From contig CM065713.1 of the NCBI GenBank assembly GCA_017654935.2, positions 18,748,375 to 18,812,374 of the forward strand: a stretch of DNA of 64,000 nucleotides. The letters are read 5' to 3'. The notes beneath the pieces are model-generated. The model did no database searches. It was not told the origin of the DNA and worked only from the letters and a program-made list of their open reading frames with translations. Source of the DNA: Phymorhynchus buccinoides. Lineage: Eukaryota; Mollusca; Gastropoda; Neogastropoda; Raphitomidae. Numbering within the stretch: position 1 is the stretch's first letter; the number at the start of each line of letters is the position of its first letter. The position numbers and the translations under genes are program-made. Below are positions 47,560 through 58,965 of the stretch, in pieces.

Positions 47560-48000
47560 CTAATACCATGTCACCAGTTGCTTCCCGCTTTTCTTTCTGG
47601 GACTGAGATTGGGTTCGTAAAATAATTCACCAAAGATAGTGTAACTTTTTTTTGTTTGTACTGTAAGTTATGAAAAGTATGTTTGTAACAGATAAGCAAC
47701 TCCATGTATTAATCAATGGATGGTAAATGTCAGACTCCATCGTTTTGTCTTCTATTAACGGAAACAACTTACAGACCTGTATAATGAAGGAATTTGGGAC
47801 AGCCCAACATTTCCTCCCACCCCCCTCCCATCTAGCCAAAAGCACAAAGTAAAGTCTGCAATGATTGGTCGCTTTTAAGAGAGGAAAGGTCAGGGAACAC
47901 TAAAATTAGACTAACGCCACAACTGGAAAGCTGTTTACACGCCAGAATTCAAACGCTTAAAACCCCTTCAAGACATCACTCACTGCCTTGAGGCGAACAT
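47560..48000. repeat. Dispersed repeat, copy B (right arm)
   Basis: Mirror of 10940-11400, including AGTAAAGTCTGCAATGATTG. Confidence 0.5.
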
Positions 48001-48029
48001 CATTAACCTTTACTGGAAGTTGCTTGTGA

Positions 48030-48250
48030 TTATACTTCTCCAGATGATGCGGGTCTCCTCGTACCCACAGATTTCTACATGCATTTTAACAGTATTTATC
48101 CCTCTCCAGATGATGCGGGTCTCCTCGTAACCACAGATTTTTACATGCATTTTAACAGTATTTATCCCTCTCCAGATGATGCGGGTCTCCTCGTACCCAC
48201 AGATTTTTTACATGCATTTTAACAGTATTTATCCCCTGTCCAGATGATGC
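48030..48250. repeat. 66-bp minisatellite, about 3 units, right arm
   Basis: TCCAGATGATGCGGGTCTCC, TTTTACATGCATTTTAACAG. The left arm has about 30 units. All three are long-type. Confidence 0.9.
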
Positions 48251-48295
48251 GGGTTCTCCAGGACCCCATACTCGTCAAAGAGTCACCTTGTGTTT

Positions 48296-48412
48296 ATACT
48301 TCTCCAGATGGCGCGGGTCTCCCACGACCCATACTCAATGCACTGCAGTGACATATTTCGGCTCTTTAAAGTATGGGTCGTAGGAGACCCGCGCCATCTG
48401 GACAAGTATGTT
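48296..48412. mobile_element. Hairpin (inverted-repeat) element, right arm
   Basis: Arms TCCAGATGGCGCGGGTCTCC and GGAGACCCGCGCCATCTGGA around a short loop. Mirror of 8911-9024. Confidence 0.65.
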
Positions 48413-49139
48413 AAAATGACGCGTCATATTACGTCATTTATATTTTATGCACATTAATGAAATTTAACACACCTAAAGCCATTTACGTTTTTGACAAAGT
48501 CATGAAATTTCATGAAGATTGCTTAAATAGTTTTAGAGATATAACATTTTTTGTGTGTCAATGGGTCGTGGGCGACCCATCTTGTAAACACACGAAGTCT
48601 GGTAAAGTTAATTCCTGGCCTGGGGTGTTGCCTAGAAAAAAAATTGCAAATAAAAAATACAGCAAAACTCACCACTGTTTGTGATTCAGTTTTGACAAAA
48701 GTACTGGTTGATCCAAATTTAATTTCCACTTTGAAATCGCCGTTAAGATTGAAATTACTAGTCTCCTTATTACTATCATTATTAATGAAGACTTATTGGA
48801 GCATTTTCTGAGGCTCATGTAGTGCCGATTTTGTTTTGTACCATTTTCAACATTAAAAATTGAAACAGAAGTGTCACACATAAGTGAAACGAAAGTAGGA
48901 AGGCTGATGAAGAAAAGTAACTCGAAAAATGTGGTTTGGATTGATAAAACATGGATTCAGACAAGTTTTGGACTCAGAATAATCGGAATTAGGCCTCAGT
49001 AGCGTTCCCCAGTTCCGAGTCTGCTCTGAATTGTGGAACGAGTTGAAAAGTGTTATGGCCCCGATCATTTTCGTCCGTATGTTATGTATGTACGCCAGTT
49101 CATAATGACCACCAGGCTGGGCTATAGTAATAATTTGTT

Positions 49140-49245
49140 TAATAATAATAATAATAATTGTACATTTATATAGCGCTTTACCTCAGATGAGCCCAAAGCG
49201 CTTTACAATCATGAATCAATGATTCATCAACAGACAACAAAAAAC
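49140..49245 (-). mobile_element. LINE/SINE 3' tail fragment, right arm
   Basis: AAT repeats, then TATATAGCGCTTTAC and GCCCAAAGCGCTTTACAATC. Mirror of 8090-8198. Confidence 0.6.
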
Positions 49246-49279
49246 AGCATTAACCAGCAACAGCGCCATATACAAAGCA

Positions 49280-49540
49280 ACTCTCTCTCTTTGTCCTACA
49301 CACACACACACACACACAACACACACAAATATTTCGACGCCAACTCGTTTCATACCCCATTCGGTAAGCCACAGCAAACGAGCCGCATAAGATTGACCAC
49401 ATATACACAAACACCCTCACACAAAAACGTACGCACGCAGACACACACACAAACACACACAACAACAAAGACACACACATGCGTGCACACACAACCTCAC
49501 AACACCAAAACACCACACAAGCACACATAGTGGAGATGCC
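49280..49540. repeat. (CA)n-rich low-complexity tract
   Basis: Mirror of 7810-8060, with different repeat lengths. Confidence 0.85.
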
Positions 49541-49699
49541 GTGCCAAGGGCACATCCCCACTGTCTCAGCCACAGGGATGCGAGGGAAAGCTGGCGTTGG
49601 GGAAGGTCCCCGAGGTGAGTGCCACCATAAAGGACAAAATGAAACGTCTCAATTTATGCTAAAGTCTCACACCTTATTTGTCATGCATTGTTATTTAGT

Positions 49700-49790
49700 T
49701 ATGTGTTTGTGTCGAAGTCAAGTCAAGTCAATGTCAGTCAAAATGATCTTTAACTGACGATAAAGGAGTGAGCTTGACAGCTTTGTTTCA
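49700..49790 (-). mobile_element. Retroelement 3' end with decayed (GTCAA)n tail, right arm
   Basis: GTCAAGTCAAGTCAATGTCA followed by GTCAAAATGATCTTTAACTG. More degraded than the left copy at 7535-7642. Confidence 0.5.
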
Positions 49791-49848
49791 TTCTGTCCTC
49801 AGAATGGAAAGTAACTCGAAAAATAACTCATGTTATGTGTGTTTTCAG

Positions 49849-49913
49849 ACAAAGCTTTGCCAGCCAACCTGGTGTGTGGTGTGTATGATGCCGACGAGCA
49901 ACAGCAATCCTGA
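49849..49913 (+). CDS. ETHE1: ETHE1-like terminal coding exon (exon C), right arm
   Basis: Acceptor GTGTGTTTTCAG, then ACAAAGCTTTGCCAGCCAAC onward, stop TGA at 49911-49913. With the G from exon B it reads DKALPANLVCGVYDADEQQQS, the expected ETHE1 C-terminus. The three right-arm exons give about 90 codons, the last third of a protein that is normally about 250 residues. Confidence 0.85.
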
Positions 49914-50574
49914 TTGGCCGACACATGTCCTGGGATGAGCAAGGGGAAGGACAATTGGTTGATGAACTGACTGGAATTTCTGTATAGGACACTTCCACTC
50001 CTTGCTTTCCCTTTTCTTGTGAATCCTTTTTCGCTATCTCGTGTAAGCGCAACGCTTCAATTCTTCCTTTTGGGATCACTCGTGTAAACGTCGTAATTCA
50101 TCAACTCTTTGCTTTTTGTTTTTTAATCCTTTAATCCTTTACTTTAGTTCACTTTTTGACAGTGATTGCTATTTTTTTTTATAAACTCTTTTTTTTAATG
50201 ATTTTCATTTTTAATTGAATTGTTAGTGATTAACTGCTTGATTTGTGTGTCGATATTTTTTGTTAATTTTTTTTTTCCTGCATCAGTTTAAAAAAAATTG
50301 TTCTTGTTTTGTTTGGCTTTTTTTCAAATTTAAATGTTCAGTACCTAAAAAAAGAGCATTTTGTCCTCTCTCGCGTCCCCCATCTCGCAACTGTAAACAG
50401 ATTTTCATTCAACGGTTGGACAGCAGTATGTGCTATAGGTCAAGTTTGATGGCATTGGAGGAGGTGTTTGTTTTTGTACACAATTCGTTTTGCTTTGCTG
50501 TACGGTTTGGGAGACATGTAGATAGAACTGATCAAACCTGCTGCTTGCCGAGTTGTAAACTAACAATGTTTTAA

Positions 50575-50820
50575 TAGTAATAATAAACAGACACTGACAG
50601 TTACATAGCTCTTTTTATTGAGCACAAAGTGCTTTGCAATCAGCATTGAAACACTCACACACATGCATGTGCACGCATGCGAGCGTGAACGTGTTCTTGC
50701 ACACAGACACACACACATTATCACTGTAATGCACACACACACACACGTACACAAACATACACTTGTACAAAACACGCGCACACACACAAACACACACTCC
50801 CCCTCTCTCTCTAATTCTAT
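50575..50820. repeat. Decayed retroelement tail and CA-rich tract, right arm
   Basis: AATAATAA, GAGCACAAAGTGCTTTGCAA, then (CA)n-rich DNA. Mirror of 6590-6800. Confidence 0.5.
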
Positions 50821-50976
50821 GCACGCTTATAGTGTACCATCGTTTCTGAATGGTTATGCAAGGGATATATAGCGTGCCCTCGTGTAGAAAGAGTTAACAG
50901 CACCCTTGTTACATTACACTTCATGTATCCGTTTGCTGCCTTTATAACTGTTCGTAAACGTGTGGTGCTTGGATTC

Positions 50977-51605
50977 TGATGACGGTATTGATGGGGACAA
51001 CCATATTGATGATGACGAGGATTATGATGATGATGACGGCATTGATGGGGACAACGATATTGACGATGACGACGGAGGATTATGATGATGACGGTATTGA
51101 TGGGGACAACAATATTGACGATGACGACAAGGATTATGATGACGGCATTGATGGGACCACAATATTGACGATGACGAGGATGACGGCATTGATGGGGACA
51201 ACAATATTGACGATGATGATGACGGTATTGATGGCGACAACAATATTGACAATGACGAGGATTATGATGATGATGACGGCATTGATGGGGACAACGATAT
51301 TGACGATGACGAGGATTATGATGATGACGGTATTGATGGCGACAACAATATTGACAATGACGAGGATTATGATGATGATGACGGCATTGATGGGGGACAA
51401 CGATATTGACGATGACGACGAGGAGGACTATGATGATGACGGTATTGATGGCAACAACGATATTGACGATGACGACGAGGAGGACTATGATGATGACGGT
51501 ATTGATGGCAACAACGATATTGACGATGACGACGAGGAGGATTATGATGATGATGGTATTGATGGCGACGAGGATGATGATTATGATGTTGATGCCCATG
51601 ATGAT
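50977..51605 (+). repeat. Asp-codon (GAT/GAC) minisatellite, right arm
   Basis: Mirror of 5675-6416, about 110 bp shorter. Frame breaks at about 51068, 51150 and 51393 interrupt the acidic reading frame that is open on the left. The segment ends with GACTTGCCAG/GTTAGA, a weak donor-like site present in both arms. Confidence 0.85.
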
Positions 51606-51769
51606 GATGACGGCAGATGTTTACGATATGCTGTACAAGACTTGCCAGGTTAGACACAGCTGCCGTTTGTATGTTAATTTGTATTAAAGTCAAGAGTTGC
51701 CAGTAAAGTGCGATACCTGCTGCACTTAGAGAATTTACTCCTGTCAGCACTTGTGATTTTTGTGAAACC

Positions 51770-52260
51770 CCCTGGCAGAGGTTTGCACTTCATCAGTACT
51801 TTTACAGTTTCACACATTTTTTTTTATATCTCGCTCAGCACTGACCAGTTGCTTCCCCTTACAACCGTAGTTTCGTTGGATTAGGTTCGAAAACCAGTCG
51901 CCAAACATACATGAAGAGTTGGGGACCAATATTGTCAGGAAAAGTTTAGCAACTAATTTATCGTAAAGTATCAGATTTTCATGATCTTGGTCTTTCGTTT
52001 CCTATTGACCAAAGCATGGTACACACAGAAAGAAGTCAAGTTTCACATTCCGATCTCCGACACACACCTCTGCAGCCAAAAACTGAAAGTAAAGTCTGCA
52101 ATGATCGATTGATTTCAATAGAAGAAAGGTCAAAGCAAACTAAAAGTAGATTACGACGTGACTCTTGAAAGTTGGTTACAAGGCAGAAATCCAAACCTCT
52201 TGACAACTCTCATGTGCCGGCTCCAGTGAGCTAATGAATGATGTTAACATTTGCTTAAGC
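51770..52260. repeat. Dispersed repeat, copy A (right arm)
   Basis: Mirror of 4980-5560 with clear divergence. For example it lacks about nine bases of the left GTGCATGATGTTGC stretch near 51950. Confidence 0.5.
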
Positions 52261-53258
52261 AGTTTATTTCCTCCTAATTTTGCCTTGAATCGGGTAAAGG
52301 ATTGGATTAGATCGAGTTATTTTCAAGTCGCAAGAAGAATGAAAAATCAAGCAAAAAAACCCCACATAAAGCCTACTTAGCTAAACGTTTGCCATTTTAA
52401 TGTCTGTGACCTACATTGCAAATTATAAAACAGCTAAAAACGATGCCGAAAGCAAGACAAAACCACCAATTTCGCATTCTTGAATATTCCAAAATGTAAC
52501 TCGCTTACAGGCTGGGGTTTTTTTTGGGGGGTGGGGGAGGGGGAGTCAAAGCCAAGTTTTTACAAATCTTCCTATACAATGAAAATATCCCTAAAGGGAA
52601 TTTGCTTCCGACGCTATCACTTACCCATTTCAAGGCAATTTGGAAGAGATCGCCACTCAGAATAAAGGTGCTTGTTCTAAGATTTAACCCAGCAAAGATC
52701 AAATGTGAAAAAAGCCGTCATATAACTTTTTTTTAAAATTCTCATTCGTGCCATTGTTTTACTTGCTGGATGACAAATCGGGTTTTTTAAATGACAAAAT
52801 ACAGTGACGCCCGTTATAATAGCAATAATGAAAATCGTTATATTTTCACTTTATGGAAGAGGTTAAAAAAAAGTTAAATTGAACAGAATTATTCCCAGAA
52901 AATACTATTTCTCCTGGGGTAAAAGTCAGAAGGTACTGAAAGTACTACTGTCGGCCTTCTTTACCCCTTTTACAACAGTACCTTCTGGCTTTCCACCCAG
53001 AGTGATAGTACCTTTTGGGCATATAGCACTGTTTTTCCCTTATGTACATTACCCCCCCCCCCCCTTTATTTTTCATTATTATTCAAGATAATTATGTAGC
53101 AATGCTTGTGCTTCTAATTTTATTTCAATTCATAGATCCCCCTTTTTTCCGCTCCCTTCCCCGAATGTGATTGTAGCGATTCCATTTCCCACATTGATGC
53201 ACAGCACATCTCCCCCCGGCTCCAAATTCAGTGTTGCCATTTTAGTTTAGACTTGATG
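52261..53258. other. Gene-poor flank of right arm
   Basis: AT-rich DNA with homopolymers, no gene seen. Counterpart of 4000-4980. Confidence 0.6.
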
Positions 53259-53364
53259 TCCTACAATAACAACATCCTACAATAACAACATCCTACAACA
53301 TCCTACAATAACAACATCCTACAATAACAATATCCTACAATAACAACATCCTACAATAACAACA
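53259..53364. repeat. 16-bp tandem repeat, about 6 units, right arm only
   Basis: Unit TCCTACAATAACAACA with one shortened copy. The left arm has a single unit at about 3968-3984, so this expansion postdates the split of the two arms. Confidence 0.9.
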
Positions 53365-53500
53365 TATATTTCCTTCCTTATCATTTATAATTTCCTGTTT
53401 CATTATTTCCTTCGTTGTTGTCAATCGCTTAGAAAGCTTCCTGTCAAATGACGCGCAGATTGTGTCATGCTGCCATGTTCGCCTAAGAAATAGTTAGGCC

Positions 53501-54000
53501 NNNNNNNNNNNNNNNNNNNNNNNNNNNNNNNNNNNNNNNNNNNNNNNNNNNNNNNNNNNNNNNNNNNNNNNNNNNNNNNNNNNNNNNNNNNNNNNNNNNN
53601 NNNNNNNNNNNNNNNNNNNNNNNNNNNNNNNNNNNNNNNNNNNNNNNNNNNNNNNNNNNNNNNNNNNNNNNNNNNNNNNNNNNNNNNNNNNNNNNNNNNN
53701 NNNNNNNNNNNNNNNNNNNNNNNNNNNNNNNNNNNNNNNNNNNNNNNNNNNNNNNNNNNNNNNNNNNNNNNNNNNNNNNNNNNNNNNNNNNNNNNNNNNN
53801 NNNNNNNNNNNNNNNNNNNNNNNNNNNNNNNNNNNNNNNNNNNNNNNNNNNNNNNNNNNNNNNNNNNNNNNNNNNNNNNNNNNNNNNNNNNNNNNNNNNN
53901 NNNNNNNNNNNNNNNNNNNNNNNNNNNNNNNNNNNNNNNNNNNNNNNNNNNNNNNNNNNNNNNNNNNNNNNNNNNNNNNNNNNNNNNNNNNNNNNNNNNN
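53501..54000. other. 500-N scaffold gap
   Basis: Exactly 500 N, the look of a fixed-size placeholder. Sequences on the two sides need not be adjacent in the genome. Confidence 0.99.
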
Positions 54001-56320
54001 GTTAGTCTCTCACAATGTTTATGTTACTGTAGAAAATCATTTATTGTACGGCTCTTGTGTTACTGTTGGCCCCTACTACAGGCCAGTGTCAACCAATGAT
54101 AGAAGCCGTGATAATGAATTAAAAATGGCCTTTATCATAGGATTATTATTAGTTACAAGTTAATCCATAATTATCTTACCATACGTGCTTCACGAATTAA
54201 ATCGAAGGTACAAGATCAATGAAAGCCAGAAATGGATTGTTTCATACTTTCATTGCTGGTCAGTTTGTGTTTTTAGTTTGATTGAAGATTGGCGTCACAT
54301 GTGTGCATAGTTTTTATACACGTTCTGCTACTACACCATCCACCCCCCACCCCCCAAAAAGAATTGAAAATGTGTGTTTCAAAACCTAGACCCACTTTAA
54401 AATAAGTGATAATATTGATTAGATTGTTTATTTGCAAACAAAATAATGACGCAAACGCCATTTTTAATCTATTTTGATAAATGTGTTAGTGTTTTTTTGT
54501 CTATTTGTTATTTGAAAACATTACTTTGAAGTTTGTTTATAGTGGCAGATCATGCCACGTTTAAATACACTAAAAACGTGCATAGTAACAAATGGACCGC
54601 TTTTTTCATGTTTTGAGACAGTACAACGGAAAATATAGAGAAAATGCAGAAAGTATGCTGATAATTTGAAATGAGGGATAAGGCTGTGGGTGAATGCCTC
54701 GTGCCACCATACGGGGAGCTGGGTGACTCAGTCCCATCCACAAGTCTCTCCCTACTGGGGAATCCTCGAGTACAAACAGTTTCCCCATCTTCTGGAAGTT
54801 CTGTGCTTGCAGCTTCCTCTTATCTCTACTCTCCTTCATTCTGCCTTTTCGTCTTCTTATTATCATCTACTATTTTTTTTCCTGCCTTTAAAACAAATTC
54901 TTCCAAATACTTTTCTCATTTCAGCTCCTCCAAAATCTGAATGTGTTGGCTGAATGCGGCTGGGAGACCCGTGAAAACTGAAAACTGGGCACATACGCAC
55001 CTCACCTTTTATGGCCATATAGCCTGGGAATGCAGAAGAAGAAGAAAAAGAAGGAGGAGGAGTGAGGGAGAGGGAAGGGAGATGTACGCAGTAACAAGAA
55101 CAAAGGCAGAATTAGAGGCCACCTAGTCCTGGTTATGTAGGTGGTGGGTATGAGGGTGGTAGTACTGGGGTGGGGGGGGGGGGGGGGGGGGGTGTTGCTT
55201 CTTTATGGCTTCTTGCGGCAGCTAAAGACACGGCTCTGTTCGTTACCACGCACGCGTCAAGAGTGCGTCGTGAAAACGTAGGAAAAGATTAGCTTTGCAA
55301 AATATTGTAAATATTGGATTAATTATTTTAATATTGTAAATTATTTTCGTGCTTCTCGGTGTAGCCTAATCGAAGTTGAATTCAAGAACAACAAGAAGCT
55401 AAAACAAATTAAATCTAAAAAGAAAAACTGATCAGAAACGGCATTCGGCAGTGCAGTGAGTGTTCACACAGAAACAAAAAGCTATGTAAAGAAGCGAAAT
55501 TTGCGGTATAATGCCAACACCAGCAGTAGGTGCGTGGCATTTAAAAAATAATAGTTGAAGAAAGTGAGCACAGTTTAGGCCTAATCTATATCCTGCTGTA
55601 AAGCTACTCTAAAATATAAAATATGCATTCTTCTTGTGTTAAATATTTATTATGATCAGGAATTGGGAAACTGCAACAAAGGAAAGCAAAAAGGGCAAAG
55701 CCCACAAGATAACATGTTGCTGTGTGGCTGCAATGGTCCCAGTCAGAGGTTGTTACCCTTGCTTGTTTGTCTACCGTTCGTGTGTGAGTTAGCAACATAA
55801 GTCCAACAGTGTTGAACCCGCTTAAGTTTCTTTCACTGTTGCCTTATCTTCTTGACCACACAGTGTGGCTGCTCTCATGATGTTCGTTCCGTGGTCCCAC
55901 CTCTCAGCCACACCCTGGCTTGTCAGGTGGCAGCTTTAAAGCCAGCAGTCCATAGGAGGGGCAACTATGCTAGGCTGTCATGAGGCAACAACCAGAGTAG
56001 ACACTGCACCGCCGCTGTGTCACTTTGGTGGAGTTCAGTGAGGCCTGTTCCGAGCATTGCCTAATACGTGACTCCTTACTGACGACAATCATGTCGACCA
56101 AGTCGTTGATACACCGTGTGTGCGATCCTCTTCCCAGGGTGCCACCACGTCTGTTCAACAACTCCCGTGATCATATCGATAATGTTGGCTTTGAACTGAA
56201 TGCACAAAGAGCATGCATGGACAGGATTGGTGATTAAAACTGAGGAAGCCAGGAGAGCAGAGCACCTACCTGCTACTTCTGTAGTGTGTGCTAGTCAGAT
56301 TGGTGGGACAATGTAGAGAC
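54001..56320. other. Gene-poor sequence after the gap
   Basis: No homology to the palindrome arms is visible. Contains a poly-G run near 55170-55191 and short open frames without splice context, domain or codon evidence. I could not support a gene here. Confidence 0.5.
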
Positions 56321-56324
56321 AATG

Positions 56325-56564
56325 TAGAACACACACACACACACACACAGACGTGCGCGCGCATGCACGCACGTACCTACCCACCCGCACACACACTCAC
56401 GCACACACGCACACTCACGCACACACACACATACACATAGACACACCTGTCTGAATCACTTTCAGTGGAAGGACGTTAAACTGAAGAAAAAGAAAAAGAA
56501 GAAGAAGAAGAAGAAGAAGAACAACAACAACAACAACAACACACACACACAAACACACATATAT

Positions 56565-56595
<31 letters not shown>

Positions 56596-56604
56596 CACAC
56601 ACAA

Positions 56605-56682
<78 letters not shown>

Positions 56683-56686
56683 ACAC

Positions 56687-56754
<68 letters not shown>

Positions 56755-56762
56755 CGTGCATG
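56325..56762. repeat. CA microsatellite with GAA and CAA blocks
   Basis: (CA)n interrupted by (GAA)n at 56490-56520, (CAA)n at 56520-56540 and TATATA blocks, then nearly pure (CA)n at about 56608-56750. Confidence 0.97.
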
Positions 56763-56904
56763 CACACACTCGGCACATACAGGTAACATCTTCAGCTTAC
56801 TAACACCACAAACTAATGAGGTCCATGCATAATTACACACTCTATCTTAGCATGTTAATACTTTTCCTAAGGAGGATAAAATACGAGAAAAACAACAAAC
56901 AAAC

Positions 56905-56906
56905 AA

Positions 56907-56951
<45 letters not shown>

Positions 56952-56952
56952 A
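56905..56952 (+). repeat. (AACAGC)n hexanucleotide repeat
   Basis: About seven AACAGC units following a CAAACAAC stretch. Confidence 0.9.
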
Positions 56953-57102
56953 CCCAACACAGAACCAAGAGGCAAACATGATCGGTCAAAGCCATCAAGG
57001 CTCATTTCAAAGATCCACCCCTCCTGCTTTATGTCATACTCCCTGCTCTGTAAGAAGAAGAGTACTTTGGAATGGGAACGAGGGTTGTGCGTTTATCTGT
57101 AT

Positions 57103-57103
<1 letters not shown>

Positions 57104-57145
<42 letters not shown>

Positions 57146-57146
57146 C

Positions 57147-57217
<71 letters not shown>

Positions 57218-57232
57218 CGTGCGTGTGCGCTG
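57104..57232 (+). repeat. (GT)n microsatellite
   Basis: Nearly pure TG with GCGTGCGTGC interruptions. Confidence 0.97.
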
Positions 57233-57261
57233 GTGTGAGTGAGGGAGTGTGTCAAAAACAG

Positions 57262-57334
57262 GCAAGTCAAGTTAAGTCAAAATGATCTGTTTTGACCATA
57301 AAGGAATACGCTAAGCAAAGCTTTTTCATCCTGT
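57262..57334 (-). mobile_element. Retroelement 3' end, copy outside the palindrome
   Basis: On the minus strand it reads CAGATCATTTTGACTTAACT and TGACTTGCC, preceded by a TCCTTTATGGTC segment. It is a diverged copy of 7535-7642, which supports a dispersed element family with a TTGAC-type tail. Confidence 0.5.
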
Positions 57335-57545
57335 CGTGTGCGTGCGTGTGTGTGTATGCGTGTGTACGTACGTGTATGGGGGCGCGCGCGCGAGTGTTTG
57401 TCTGTCTGTGTATGTATGTATGCGTGCGTGCATACGTGTATGCGCACACACCTGTCTGTGTGTAAGTGTGCGTGCGTACGCGTGTGTATGTATGTGTGTA
57501 TGTACGTGTGTGTGTGTACGTGGGTGGGTAGGTGGGCGTGTGGGG
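57335..57545 (+). repeat. GT/GTATGT low-complexity tract
   Basis: Interrupted purine-pyrimidine alternation (TGCG, TGTA, GCGCGCGCGC). Confidence 0.9.
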
Positions 57546-57691
57546 ATGAATGTAATAGATATATTCCCTCACTCACTTTCTTTCACTCATGCACACACAC
57601 GCACGCACGCACACGCACACACACACAAGATGGCGGCGATGGTCAACCACTAGGTAAAGGCTGCTGATTATTTTGCAAAATTTTCGTGAAG

Positions 57692-58965
57692 ATGACTAGA
57701 TCCAGAAGAGTAAGACGGCCAAAGAAACTTCTGATGGGAAAAACGCAACCACAAGCCCCAGAAGGACGAGGTCTTCCTGTACAAGGAAAAGTTCGTTTCC
57801 AGTCGGCAACGGTCGTTTGGGCGGGCCTGACAAAGCAGTGCTGACAGTGTCGGTCAGCGACAGCAGTAAAGAAGATAACGAAGATGCCGTAAGTAGGATC
57901 ATTTTCCTATAACGCAGTGTATTAACACTGAACGAGAAAGTGTCAAAGTTAGAAGAAACAATTCAGATGCAAACTGAACTGATAAAAACGTATTTTAATC
58001 AAGAAACCCAAAAAGAATCATTTCAGAACACGGAAACACAGACTGAAACTGAAAGGCTACAGCCGTCTTATGCGGAAGCGGTCAAGGCTGGGACATCGTC
58101 ATCGTCCGCTAAACAGCCCTCCACATCTTCTACCCCCGCACACAAAACGACAGCGAAACAAAATCAACAGAAAGGGAAGAGAAGCAACGAAGGCAAGAAC
58201 AAGACTGAAGAAATAAGAACCGATGACGCAAAAGCCAAGAATGACGTACCATACTCAAACCACTTACGTCACGGCGCAAATTCCAAAGGACAGAAGCAGA
58301 CTAAGAAAAGTTCAAAATCAGATTTGCCTCGTGTATTGTTCCTGCACGATTCGATAGCCAACAAAATCGATAGCAAGAGGCTAGGCTATTCATACTGTTT
58401 CAGAGCAACATCCCAAAAGGCATATGTTGCAGAGGAGCTCCAAACAGTCTTGAAATCTGAAACTGGATCTACGAAGTCTACGAGATATGACGCTCTAGAT
58501 ATAATCATTCACACGGCAATCAATTACTTGAAAAAGAAGTCACCTGAAGACTGCTGCAGAGATTTTGTCATGAGCATCAAGGCAATTGTAAAAAGTCATC
58601 CTGATCTCAAAGTTGTGGTCAGCAAAGTATGCCCGACTAGAAACAAAGATCTAAACATCAAAGCAGAACTGTTCAATGCTCTCGTCATGCAGCAGCTAGC
58701 TGATTTGAACAACATCAGCTTCGTGGGGCATTCCAGCCTGCCAACCAGCCCACGACATCTTCAGGACAGTCTTCATCCCACCTTCCTCGGAACCAATAAG
58801 ATGGCAGCTAACATCGGGCGCCACGTGAGAGACTTGTTCTGGAAGAAGCCCAAGAAAGCAGCCAGATTCCAGCACCACCCACCCGGACCCATCCCCATGT
58901 TCTACGACGACCTGCGGTTTGCTCACAACCCATGGATGAACAGATTTGCTGTGCTGGGTGATTGA
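57692..58965 (+). pseudogene. LINE ORF1 with SGNH-esterase-like domain
   Basis: A likely original start is the ATG at 57692 (MTRSRRVRRPKK), but a frameshift near 57718 and a TAA near 57912 separate it from the long frame that runs to TGA at 58963-58965. The intact part starts with a coiled-coil-like LNEKVSKLEETIQMQTELIK, then PSYAEAVKAG (typical of LINE ORF1s), a Lys/Ser-rich linker, and an esterase-like domain from LFLHDSIANKI to DSLHPTFLGTNKMAANI. The family's GDS motif reads HDS here, while the DxxHP-like block V is retained. In CR1-group LINEs this domain is thought to help bind nucleic acid or membranes. The broken 5' part makes this a pseudogene. Confidence 0.75.

Larger units (their letters stand above)
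29273..53500 (-). repeat. Right arm of ~50-kb inverted duplication
   Basis: Mirror copy of the left arm, with the same order of unique DNA, exons, transposons and arrays. It stops at a 500-N gap at the position homologous to about 3836 on the left. The 54-bp array here contains foreign patches, the 66/54-bp array is reduced to three units, and a 16-bp repeat is expanded near the outer end. Confidence 0.93.

Noticed and set aside
49513..49613. Possible exon ending at a strong donor (CCCCGAG/GTGAGT) between ETHE1 exons B and C
   Set aside because: Exons B and C already join in frame. The left-arm copy differs by about five bases in length, so the frame is not kept, and the upstream acceptor lies in CA-rich low-complexity DNA.
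54606..54953. Overlapping open frames of 60-90 codons on both strands
   Set aside because: No start context, splice sites, domain or repeat family could be assigned. Lengths are within chance expectation.
55960..56240. Endonuclease-like fragment on the minus strand
   Set aside because: A few residues recall LINE endonuclease ends, but stops interrupt the frame and the match is too weak to support.
56415..57653. Cys/Val- or His/Thr-rich frames in CA/GT tracts
   Set aside because: Direct translation of dinucleotide repeats.
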